Made by a program: the position numbers and the translations under genes. Positions 10,601-15,989 of a stretch of 64,000 nt of DNA are shown here, piece after piece. The notes beneath the pieces are model-generated. The model searched no databases and was not told the DNA's origin. It was given only the letters and a program-made list of their open reading frames with translations. Position 1 is the first letter of the stretch, and each line of letters starts with the position of its first letter. The stretch spans positions 7,596 to 71,595 of the forward strand of contig JBEKTY010000018.1 in the NCBI GenBank assembly GCA_049515555.1, given 5' to 3'. This stretch comes from JBEKTY01 sp049515555. GTDB taxonomy: Bacteria; Planctomycetota; Planctomycetia; Pirellulales; Thermoguttaceae.

Positions 10601-11084
10601 CAACCGCTGGTATGACCCCGGCACGGGCGAGTGGTTGAGCCAGGACCCGAGTGGCTTCGCCGCGGGCGACACAAACCTATACCGTTACGTCAGGAACAGC
10701 CCGACGAACGCGAGCGATCCGAGCGGGCTTATATCGTACTGGGGAGCGTTCTGGGACAACGTGAAACTGGATTTCGGCAACTATTTTGGATTGAGCGCCG
10801 CAGCTTCGGCCGGCATGGTCGCAGCGGGGCAGCGCGTCAAGGCGATAAAACCGGTTGGGATGCTTGGTTCCCCAAAAGGTAGCAGCGTAGCGTCATGGGG
10901 TGCTCGGAAGGTGTTGCCGAAAGCTTCGGCCCGCCTTGCCGGCAGAGCGGTGCCGTGGGTCGGATTGGCGGGGCTCGTTACTGACGCGATTTGCCTGCCG
11001 ATAATAGCTTATTACGATGCGAAAATGGCGGCCGCGTCCCAGCCTCTTCCTCCGCTTCCCCCTATTGCTGTTCCACCGCCATAG
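4665..11084 (+). CDS. Giant exported RHS/YD-repeat protein, likely polymorphic toxin
   Basis: 2139 residues from ATG 4665; an in-frame ATG at 4479 lies upstream of the candidate promoter. A basic N-terminus is followed by WLASEPLEDRRLMSV (residues about 45-60), the planctomycete LEPR-type motif. Residues about 145-1308 are Gly/Ser/Tyr/Asp-rich imperfect repeats of about 60 residues with signatures GTFTENG, SY, GxW and SGSG. Residues about 1370-2010 are YD repeats (e.g. RFSYDPAGNLASLTDPVGN) ending in the RHS core (GFTGRPFDTATGLQNNLNRW, YDPGTGEWLSQDP, NLYRYVRNSPTNASDPSG). The last 117 residues are unique, with a hydrophobic stretch WVGLAGLVTDAICLPIIAYY, and correspond in position to the variable toxin tip. 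Three different palindromic repeats lie in frame (8615-8766, 9075-9120, 10321-10354). The stop overlaps the ribosome binding site of the DUF1493 gene. RHS architecture is certain; toxin activity is inferred. Confidence 0.85.
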   Translation: MGLVAWWWAADSSFRRFLAALERGDRGGKSRRSRGGVREYLTQRWLASEPLEDRRLMSVVPLPVPLPNPFVYNNPVEQPFEQALGSPTPASRLPNGFRGLHVGLALGTGVPVLSSYANCFAVSASMAFPAPVGAISVNPTGPTTATHTDTWTENGNNYSALESDTSELSVNAAFNNGQWTYTETVTSSFTISTTDLTNSSGSTQSSGDYNYTFSAWVVPNSYSTFSYYCTLADATARGTAAGPMSMANGRPMSDCWQETASCTGNINNDISLSSGSATYGQGGWGSMSASYWTGGWSGSGSYIASQPYTDPSNSTLTGSGWESGYRGTSYDYCAGYSSGSGSGSGYGSSSGIGWGYTSQSRSDAYGYAASGSSGARNESGGYSGGSYYSASFTPYSSWGCPYWWESSGYGNSYDSGSYASSYPESGGYSNPSSDGSISGTYSGTGYDNTSYNHNAGWSCSGGMWQATSGSGTQRASGGDNLSYSGSGSYADSGSGYTDSGALGENGTENDTYNDTTNLTLSSMGTWSSGSTCGTATGSGYDDTSYSGGGGFTDASDNISGTFTENGWDDESYTLSDSGSGGAGSWTPTSGSGSDTDSAGDHYTYTGSGSLIGSGAGSGFTVTSGTQSESGGDTDSYSDTAGYAMSSDGMWDESSGSGGASDSGYDDWSYSESGNYAAGDASLSGTFSENGSDDGSYGDNVGLGYSGGAWSASSGSGSVSDSGGNNDSYNLCGSFADSSGGVSASGTDSVSGSDNVTYGDTASYSLGSGGAWNEGSDSGWASGGGSFNPSASGGGSYSGSWTDLTPPISADRPPGGCSAPSFQVPNGTPTSGTFQAGGGDGVTYGFNVSDSGYGGSDSPSGTLTETDVGSAYDSYGGSGSYCASGGSGTVGQSGNDNESYSLTSTYRLAADGSWRASGGCGTDTGSGTATAGYSGGGSCCLSPIYGTFDSGDSDTSTYGYSLGESCDRSGNWTATSGTGTGTDTGGNYYGYYGNGTYWGPPASGTLTQDQSGTFNYNDSAGYTLAGGSWLANSGSGNTSGSDYAYSSYSGSGVPYSRSDLSTYALSGTVWPNGYQSGSDNYQTTLGVNAQGNWINTTGSGSAHQESGNGCTYGGSGSLSSSSGSGSNYSWFTSMAGEHGSQYDSQGQTQAWTLGSGQWSASGAPQDWTIASGESAYNFSASGGSVATDAGGTLTKSFNEQVGSDTFTPASGGSSGSGAATYGGSACYSGPSSGWATTTQASDNWSQPTTAGQNNVWGAYGQSTYNYDQSAPGFGGNDYTQAGGQNEGGIGTPPTNADGQYGPGCWAHPNCEISPAAGAGIRDWGLGIGGGQAAGSPLLPGEGQGEGLSLFANLQSLIPWSSNPQSLIPSATASRDAAGNLTSLTDANGGVTRFSYDPAGNLASLTDPVGNTTSFLYDGQGRLTQETDGLGNSRSFAYDSSGNLAQYTDRNGQVRQFQYDPSGNVTAETWYAGGLSQVSSDETGTVPLTATPENTIQYTRNSAGRITSESDNSTADTYTYDSVGQITSTTESSVGGPTVTLACQYNPAGERTEMAATIDGTADFVDDYTYNSLGQVTAVHQHGVTGGDAVADVQVDFAYNTAGEVATVDRYQDGQLAVEGDYSYDSLGRLVGLVYHQGTTTLSSYAWTYSGDSPVASASPLAPWSPTGGLMPVHDTSGVTEALMSGGLAGADLLASCTSIDGTASYAYDPTGQLVGATYTGGQASETYSYDANGNRTTANGSTCVTGPDNELLSDGTYAYAYDAEGNRTAKFIDSNHDGVLGVGDTNVTVYAWDNRNRLASVTTYATFGGAPTQIVDYLYDAENRWIGETISVPGQAPHQVRFVYDGNQIVLEFDKDGSGVATGADLSHRYLWQPNAVDQILADEQLSPLPPGEGQGEGVPISQPGTVVFPLTDNLGTVRDLAQYDPTTQSTLVVAHRVYSAFGQLVSQTNPSNPQAAAVDCLFGFTGRPFDTATGLQNNLNRWYDPGTGEWLSQDPSGFAAGDTNLYRYVRNSPTNASDPSGLISYWGAFWDNVKLDFGNYFGLSAAASAGMVAAGQRVKAIKPVGMLGSPKGSSVASWGARKVLPKASARLAGRAVPWVGLAGLVTDAICLPIIAYYDAKMAAASQPLPPLPPIAVPPP
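8615..8766. repeat. In-frame composite palindrome: family C arms enclosing a family D element
   Basis: Left arm from 8616 (GGGATTAGGGATTGGGGATT...) and right arm ending at 8766 (...CAATCCCCAATCCCTAAT) are complementary word repeats. A different palindrome (CTCCCCTCTCC...GGGAGAGGG...GTGAGGG, 8663-8699) is nested inside. Translated, it gives GIRDWGLGIG on the left and NPQSLIPS on the right, with SPLLPGEGQGEG in between, exactly between the Gly/Ser repeat region and the YD repeats of the RHS protein. Confidence 0.85.
9075..9120. repeat. In-frame palindromic repeat, family F (GGGGACTGTCCC)
   Basis: GGGGACTGTCCCAAGTTTCG is followed, after CTCGA-type spacing bases, by its near-complement CGAAACTGGGACTGTCCCC. 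It is translated within the YD-repeat region as GGLSQVSSDETGTVPL. Related GGGGACAG words occur at 11495-11570, 26714-26795 and 38351-38362. Confidence 0.7.
10321..10354. repeat. In-frame palindromic repeat, family D (CCCCTCTCC/GGGAGAGGG)
   Basis: CCCCTCTCCCTCCGGGAGAG followed by GGCCAGGGTGAGGG. Inside the RHS gene it encodes SPLPPGEGQGEGVP, almost the same peptide as the copy at 8663-8699. Further copies are at 12510-12549, 17776-17814 and 17857-17893. Confidence 0.85.
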
Positions 11085-11095
11085 GAGGCGATTCC

Positions 11096-11512
11096 ATGCC
11101 GGACCGCGACGCCATCCTTGCGGAGGTGGTTAAATTACTGCGGGGCTTCGTCGGTCCGAGGAAACGGATCGCAATCGACACCACGTTGTTTGTTGATCTC
11201 GGATTCTACGGGGACGACGCCGGGGCGTTCCTAGGTGAGTTTAGCCGCCGATTTCATGTTGACATGTCGATGTTTTGTTTCGACCCTCATTTCCTGCCCG
11301 AAGGGTACAGTTGCTTAGAAACGATTATGATTTTACCTGCCATCTGGAGACGGTACTCCGCCTCTGGGAGGAAAAACGCCAACCTCATTCCCATAACCGT
11401 CCGACAACTCGTTGAAGCCGCTAGCATCGGTCGTTGGCCCGCGGAGTGGTCTCGGGGAACGGGGAAAACGGATGAGGGGCTAAAGGAAGCTAAAGGGGAC
11501 AGTCGCGAATAA
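11096..11512 (+). CDS. DUF1493-family protein, probable immunity protein of the RHS toxin
   Basis: 138 residues from ATG 11096. A strong AGGAGG (11083-11088) overlaps the TAG stop of the RHS gene, giving 7-base spacing and translational coupling; an in-frame Met at 10991 would lie inside the RHS reading frame and has no such site. The sequence fits DUF1493: AIDTTLFVDLGFYGDDAGAF, then FHVDMSMFCFDPHF, then ITVRQLVEAASIGRWP near the C-terminus. This family has an acyl-carrier-like fold and unknown biochemical role. Its position directly behind the variable RHS C-terminus is the classical place of an immunity gene, so I infer that role. The last residues (LKEAKGDSRE) come from a GGGGACAG repeat word, suggesting the original stop was replaced by the repeat. 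Confidence 0.78.
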   Translation: MPDRDAILAEVVKLLRGFVGPRKRIAIDTTLFVDLGFYGDDAGAFLGEFSRRFHVDMSMFCFDPHFLPEGYSCLETIMILPAIWRRYSASGRKNANLIPITVRQLVEAASIGRWPAEWSRGTGKTDEGLKEAKGDSRE

Positions 11513-11621
11513 TGGCCTCTCCCCGCACCACGCGCAATTTGAGGCGATTAAAGGGGACAGGCGCACATTCTGGGAAATGTAAACAAGACAGTGCCGTTGG
11601 CATCGCCGGTAGCCCGCCTAA
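11513..11621. repeat. Intergenic repeat debris (family F words)
   Basis: The segment following the DUF1493 gene contains AAAGGGGACAGGCGCACATT-type sequence at about 11549-11568 plus GGGAAATGT, echoing the AAAGGGGACAG at 11490-11501 that ends the upstream gene. No promoter or gene is evident. Confidence 0.4.
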
Positions 11622-13442
11622 ATGACACAATCGATCCTGCTTGGCATCGGCACGGGGTGCTGCGGGCTGCGTCGGCTGGCCCGCATCCTCAACCAGCAGC
11701 CCGGAACGCGGTGTTCCTACGAGGAACCGCCGCTGCTGGAGTGGGGCGCGGGCGAGGGGGACGCGGGGACGCGGAGACGCGGGGACGCGGGGAGGAGCGA
11801 CGACGGCACCGGCCCGGCCGATGGCTCGGATCCAGTCCCGAATCACCAATCGCTAATCCCTCCCTTCCCTAAATCCCAAAATCCCGAAATCCCTAAATCC
11901 CTGCTTCGGGCGCGGTTCGCACGGTTCCGCCGCAACGCCAAGAAAGAAAAGAAACTGCTGGGCGATTGCGCTTCGTTCTATCTGCCCTACGTCGAGGAGG
12001 CCATCGCCCTGGAGCCGACGATCCGCGTGGTGTGCCTGCGGCGGCCGCGGGAAGAGGTGGTAAAGGAGTTCTGCGCGCGGCTGGACGAGGCTATGCCGCT
12101 GCCCACCAACCACTGGGCCCGGCGGCCGGAGCCGGGCTGGCACCACGACCCGAACCGGACGCGAATTTATCCGCAGTACGACACGCCCGGCCGGGAAGAG
12201 GGCATCCGCCGGTATTGGGATGAGTATTGCCAGCGGGCCGAGGAGCTTGCCCGGCGATACCCGGAGCACTTCCGCGTGTTTGAAAGCGCGGACGTACTTG
12301 GCACGGAGGCGGGGCTGGGCCAGGTTCTGAGTTTTGCGGGCGTTGGGGAGGAGGGGATTAGGGATTGGGGATTAGGGATTGGGAATGCGAAGGAAGAAGC
12401 GTCGGGGAGCAGGGATGAAGGATTAGGGATGAATGATGAAGGCTCGGCGGCCGGTCCCGCCGGCCCTTCCCTAATCCCTAATCCCCAATCCCGAATCCCT
12501 TCTCAGGCCGCCCTCACCCCCGGCCCCACTCCCGGAAGGAGAGGGGAGAGAAAGCGCACTTGGGCGCGGCGGGCGACGAGCCATCCGATGGACCCGCGGC
12601 GCTGTGCGGTGCTGGTGCCCTTCGGCACGTCGATCGTGCCGCAGTGCGAGCGGGCGCTGGTGGAACTGGAGCGGCGGGGCTACGAGGTCCGCCGGGTGGG
12701 CGGCTACGCGGCCATCGACCAGGGCCGCAACCAAATGGCCACCGACGCCCTCTTGGACGGCTACGAGGAGACGTTTTGGATCGACGCCGACGTGGAGTTC
12801 CACCCCGACGCCGTGGGGCGGCTCCGCGCGCACCGCCTGCCGATCGTATGCGGCATCTATCCGCAGAAGGGCAAGCGGGCGGTGGCCTGCCACCTCGCCC
12901 CGGGGACGCCTAAGACGGTGTTCGGCAAGAGCGGCGGGCTGGTCGAGATCCTGTACGCCGGGGCCGGTTTCCTGCTGGTCCGCCGCGAGGTGTATTTGGC
13001 GATCCAGGAGCAACTGCGGTTGCCCATGTGCAACGAAAGGTTCGGCTTGCCGCTCTTGCCGTTTTTCCACCCCATGCTGCACGCATGCGAGGACGGGCAC
13101 TGGTACCTGGCCGAAGACTGGGCTTTTTGCGAGCGGGCGCGGCAGTGCGGCTTTCACATCACGGCCGACACGACGGTGCGGTTGTGGCACATCGGCACTT
13201 ACGCCTTCGGCTGGGAGGACGCGGGCATGGACCGCCCGCGGTTCGACACCTTCACGCTGAACTACGGGCCGGAGGAGGACAGTCCCCTCGAACCGGAAAA
13301 AGAGAAGGCCCGCACCAAGCCGGACGGGGAGCAAGCGGCGGGCGTGGAAATCGTGGGCGCAAGCCCTGGCAAGATGCCGGTGCCACCCGGGCCGGGACGG
13401 GGAGCGAGCGACGGAAACACGATCTCGCGGCCAGCCCCGTAA
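11622..13442 (+). CDS. Sulfotransferase-like domain fused to a glycosyltransferase-like domain
   Basis: 606 residues. The N-terminus ILLGIGTGCCGLRRLARIL resembles the PAPS 5'-phosphosulfate loop of sulfotransferases (GTGxxG/S...). VRVVCLRRPREEVVKEFCAR-type sequence (IRVVCLRRPREEVVKEF, residues about 135-151) matches the second, 3'-phosphate region (RxPxE/D). From about residue 325, CAVLVPFGTSIVPQCERALV and TFWIDADVEFHPDAVG (a DxD-type metal/nucleotide motif), then AGAGFLLVRREVY and EDWAFCERARQCGF, resemble GT2/GT-A glycosyltransferases. Two palindromic-repeat blocks lie in frame: about residues 43-94 inside the sulfotransferase part, and about 244-315 between the two domains. The fusion itself may have been created by repeat-mediated joining of two genes. 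No good ribosome binding site precedes ATG 11622. Likely role: modification of surface glycans, by inference. Confidence 0.7.
   Translation: MTQSILLGIGTGCCGLRRLARILNQQPGTRCSYEEPPLLEWGAGEGDAGTRRRGDAGRSDDGTGPADGSDPVPNHQSLIPPFPKSQNPEIPKSLLRARFARFRRNAKKEKKLLGDCASFYLPYVEEAIALEPTIRVVCLRRPREEVVKEFCARLDEAMPLPTNHWARRPEPGWHHDPNRTRIYPQYDTPGREEGIRRYWDEYCQRAEELARRYPEHFRVFESADVLGTEAGLGQVLSFAGVGEEGIRDWGLGIGNAKEEASGSRDEGLGMNDEGSAAGPAGPSLIPNPQSRIPSQAALTPGPTPGRRGERKRTWARRATSHPMDPRRCAVLVPFGTSIVPQCERALVELERRGYEVRRVGGYAAIDQGRNQMATDALLDGYEETFWIDADVEFHPDAVGRLRAHRLPIVCGIYPQKGKRAVACHLAPGTPKTVFGKSGGLVEILYAGAGFLLVRREVYLAIQEQLRLPMCNERFGLPLLPFFHPMLHACEDGHWYLAEDWAFCERARQCGFHITADTTVRLWHIGTYAFGWEDAGMDRPRFDTFTLNYGPEEDSPLEPEKEKARTKPDGEQAAGVEIVGASPGKMPVPPGPGRGASDGNTISRPAP
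11836..11902. repeat. In-frame family C words (CCCTAAAT/CCCGAAAT)
   Basis: Short AATCCC-type words in series (CTAATCCC, CTAAATCCC, AAATCCCG, AAATCCCT) following a run of GACGCGGGG words at 11760-11791. Translated as NHQSLIPPFPKSQNPEIPKS inside the sulfotransferase-like domain. Confidence 0.7.
12352..12549. repeat. In-frame family C palindrome followed by family D element
   Basis: Left arm 12352-12382 (AGGGGATTAGGGATTGGGGA...), right arm about 12467-12500 (CCCTAATCCCTAATCCCCAA...), then a family D copy at 12510-12549. Translated as GIRDWGLGIG ... LIPNPQSRIPS ... LTPGPTPGRRGER, forming the linker between the two enzyme domains. Confidence 0.85.
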
Positions 13443-13483
13443 TCGCACTGGATAAGAACCCGAACACTCTGTTGATCATGCCG

Positions 13484-13598
13484 CCCAAGCCCGCTCGCAG
13501 AGGGCGAGAAAACCGGGCGCGTCGCCCCGCGACGAAAACGCCCCGGAAATCGTGATCGATCGCCGGGGCGTCGCAGAGTTTCTTGCGAGCGGCGGGCG
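13484..13598. terminator. Candidate bidirectional terminator between convergent genes
   Basis: Stem CGCCCCGG (13539-13546) pairs with CCGGGGCG (13563-13570), followed by a T-rich TCGCAGAGTTTCTT; an outer pairing CCGCTCGCA/TGCGAGCGG encloses it. It lies between the convergent sulfotransferase/GT and MscS genes. The T-run is poor, so this is tentative. Confidence 0.4.
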
Positions 13599-13654
13599 AC
13601 GGGTGGGAGTGTTTCCGCCCGTCGCCCGTCCTCCGTCGTCCGTCGCGGTAGCCT

Positions 13655-14506
13655 CTACCGCACGGCCTCGTTGAGCATTTTGACGTTGGGCACGGTGTGC
13701 CGGTTGAGCAGGCCGGTTTCGGCCGTCTCGATCACGGTAGCCACTGGTCCGACTTCGCGAACGGTGCCTTCCAGGCCGGCCACCTCGACGTGATCGCCGG
13801 CGGCAACCCGCTGGCGGATATAGTAACCGGCCAGGATTCCGGCCATGACGTCGCGGCCGCCCAGGCCCAGGGCCAGACCGAAGCCCAGCGCCAGCCCGCC
13901 GCAGGCGATCATGATCAGGTTGTCCAACAGGTGGAAGGCCAGGCCCAACTGCGTGAACGCCAGGCTGAAAGTCAGCAGGGCCAGGACGTAATAGCAGCTA
14001 TTGGCCAGGTGCTCGGCATAGGAGATGCCCAGCCGGTCGGCGCTGGTGGCGATCAGGCCGCGGAGGAAGCTGGCCACCAACAGGCCAACCACGACCACGA
14101 CCGTGGCCACCAGCAGGTTGGGGATGTAGTCTACGACGTGGCCCATGGCCTTGGAGACTTCCGGCAGTCCCAGGATATTGAAGGCGGCCATGACGAACAC
14201 GCACATCAGGAGCCAGAAGACGATCGTGCCCACGATGGCCGGCACGCTGCGCTCGATGCCCATGTGCCGCATCGAGTCGGCCAGCCCGCTGCGCTCGGCG
14301 GCAAGCTGCAAGCCGAGTTTCTGGCTCAGCTTGTGGAAGATCTTGGCGACCAGCCGGGCCAGGATATAGCCGGCGACGACGACGGCCACCATCACCAGCA
14401 CCTTCGGTGCATAGTGGATCACCTGGTCGTATGCGATGCGGAAGCTATCGACCAGTGCGGTCCCCGAATCGTTCAGGGTTGTCGTAACGGGGGTGACATC
14501 TGCCAT
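13655..14506 (-). CDS. Small-conductance mechanosensitive channel family protein
   Basis: 283 residues. The N-terminal two thirds contain paired transmembrane helices of the conserved TM-helix repeat type (APKVLVMVAVVVAGYILARL; YIPNLLVATVVVVVGLLVAS), each followed by an amphipathic charged segment. The pore-like stretch ACGGLALGFGLALGLGGRDV, rich in Gly/Ala, precedes a short MscS beta domain (GDHVEVAGLEGTVREVGPVA). It ends shortly after the beta domain and lacks the large C-terminal vestibule of E. coli MscS. Expected role: osmotic safety valve in the cytoplasmic membrane. The gene stands alone, convergent with the sulfotransferase/GT gene. Confidence 0.85.
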   Translation of the reverse strand: MADVTPVTTTLNDSGTALVDSFRIAYDQVIHYAPKVLVMVAVVVAGYILARLVAKIFHKLSQKLGLQLAAERSGLADSMRHMGIERSVPAIVGTIVFWLLMCVFVMAAFNILGLPEVSKAMGHVVDYIPNLLVATVVVVVGLLVASFLRGLIATSADRLGISYAEHLANSCYYVLALLTFSLAFTQLGLAFHLLDNLIMIACGGLALGFGLALGLGGRDVMAGILAGYYIRQRVAAGDHVEVAGLEGTVREVGPVATVIETAETGLLNRHTVPNVKMLNEAVR

Positions 14507-14686
14507 GGTTCTGTTCCTTTCGGAAATAGGGGAGAAGAGATTTGTTTGCGGGTCCGCAGGCGCGCCTCTGGGCCCGTCATTGGTTCTGTTGCCGGCCGGC
14601 GGCGGCGGGTCACATCGGGTGAAAGGAATTAGTTTCCGTTGCGAAAAAGCATCGTAGAGTTTCTGACCTTCCGCAACAGAAGCGAA

Positions 14687-14929
14687 TTACACGCCCGCGT
14701 CCCGATCCCCCGGTTTACGGTCGTGGAACTTGCCGGTCAGGCTGAAGGCCAGCCATCCCAACACTCCGCGGCCCAGATGCGCCAGGGCCCAGGGCATTCC
14801 GCCCAACAGGAGATCGACCAGGTGCTGGATCAGCAGGGCCCGATTGAGGCGCTGGTGGAGCTGGCGGTCGAATTCCGGCGGCGGTTGGCGGACTTCCACC
14901 TCGGCAAGTTGTTCCAGGAAGTCGTTCAT
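14687..14929 (-). CDS. Small membrane protein coupled to the ECF sigma factor
   Basis: 80 residues. Its start overlaps the sigma factor stop by four bases (ATGA at 14926-14929). The N-terminal 20 residues are acidic (MNDFLEQLAEVEVRQPPPEF); residues about 33-66 are hydrophobic (LLIQHLVDLLLGG, ALAHLGRGVLGWLAFSL), compatible with one or two membrane passes. Position and topology suggest a membrane-anchored partner, possibly an anti-sigma factor, but no known anti-sigma motif such as a zinc-binding HxxxCxxC is present. Confidence 0.65.
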   Translation of the reverse strand: MNDFLEQLAEVEVRQPPPEFDRQLHQRLNRALLIQHLVDLLLGGMPWALAHLGRGVLGWLAFSLTGKFHDRKPGDRDAGV

Positions 14930-15492
14930 GCTTGACCCTCGACGGGATAGCGGGATTGCAGTTTCTCCCGGGCTCGGCTGAGCCGCATCTTGCAGGCGGA
15001 GACCGACAGCTCGAAGATGGCGGCCAACTCCTCATAATCGTAACTTTCGGCATACTTGAGGATCAGCATGGCGCGGTCTTCCTCGTCCAGCGTTTCGAGC
15101 ATGTTCATCAGGTCCATAGCCAAGCCGGGGGGCGTTGCGGGCCGGGCCGGCTGCCCGGCCTCCCAGCCGGCCTCGGCCACGACCGTCTCGTGCCGCCGCC
15201 GCCGCCCGCGGCTCCGACGCATGGCCAGGCACGTTCGCACGGCAATCGCATGAACCCAGGTGGCATACCGCGACCGGCCGGCAAATCGCGCGCGGTGCAG
15301 GAAGAGCCGCAGGAATACCTCTTGCGCGGCGTCGTTGGCGTCCTGCTCGTTGCTCAGCAGCCGATAGCAGATCCGCCACACCCGCAGCCGAAAGCGATCG
15401 ACCAGCGCCGTGAACGCCGGCCCGTCCGAACTCTCCCGGGCGACCTCGGCAGCCAGTTCCTCGTCGGTGCGTTGGGCAAGTTCGGCAGCCAT
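14926..15492 (-). CDS. ECF RNA polymerase sigma factor
   Basis: 188 residues from ATG 15492 (a longer in-frame start at 15552 exists). Region 2: FTALVDRFRLRVWRICYRLL and NEQDANDAAQEVFLRLF, the -10 binding DAAQEVF motif. Region 4: LETLDEEDRAMLILKY, YDYEELAAIFELSVSACKMR, LSRAREKL, the helix-turn-helix for the -35 element. Between them an Arg-rich linker (MRRSRGRRRRHE). Gene product redirects RNA polymerase to a stress or envelope regulon; which one is not visible. A GGGAG lies 15-20 bases upstream of 15492, so the start is not certain. Confidence 0.9.
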   Translation of the reverse strand: MAAELAQRTDEELAAEVARESSDGPAFTALVDRFRLRVWRICYRLLSNEQDANDAAQEVFLRLFLHRARFAGRSRYATWVHAIAVRTCLAMRRSRGRRRRHETVVAEAGWEAGQPARPATPPGLAMDLMNMLETLDEEDRAMLILKYAESYDYEELAAIFELSVSACKMRLSRAREKLQSRYPVEGQA

Positions 15493-15989
15493 CGCGGAGC
15501 GGCAAACTCCCTTTCGCCGCAATTGGTCAGGACCGGTCGGGAAGCGACGCAATTAGCAGTACAGCGCTAAGTCGGCAGGCAAAATGTAAGTGACCAAATC
15601 CCAATGACCAACAACAACGGATGGCCGATCGCAGGGAGTCTTCTTGGTCATTGGTGCTTGGTCATTGGTCATTTTTCACCGGATCCCGGACCGACGTAGC
15701 CACTGTAGTATTGGTTGCCGGAAAGGGTTAGGTGGTCACATTCCCAGATCGACGGCTTGTACCCGGTTGGCGGGCCAGAAGACAAGGCCGATTGACCGGC
15801 AAAATCGGTGCGGACGAAAAGGTCGCCATAAACGGCTGCGTGACTTGCGTCTTTTGGCGGAACTGGGACCTCTGGCTAAAAAAACGCGATGCCCTTCGAC
15901 GATAGCAGGCGTAGATTGGACCCGAAACGCCTATTTGCGCTAAATAGCGTGACTTCCCACTGGGTCTGTCATAACAAGGAGTACCTCCC
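15493..15989. other. Intergenic region with TTGGTCATTGG word repeats and promoter area of the Cys-rich gene
   Basis: No gene. At 15588-15613 the words GACCAAATCCCAATGACCAA occur, and at 15646-15677 the complementary TTGGTCATTGGTGCTTGGTC..., so the block 15588-15677 can fold. The remainder up to the Cys-rich gene is lower in GC and should carry its promoter; I see no convincing -35/-10 pair. AAGGAG at about 15976-15981 is the ribosome binding site of the Cys-rich gene. Confidence 0.5.
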
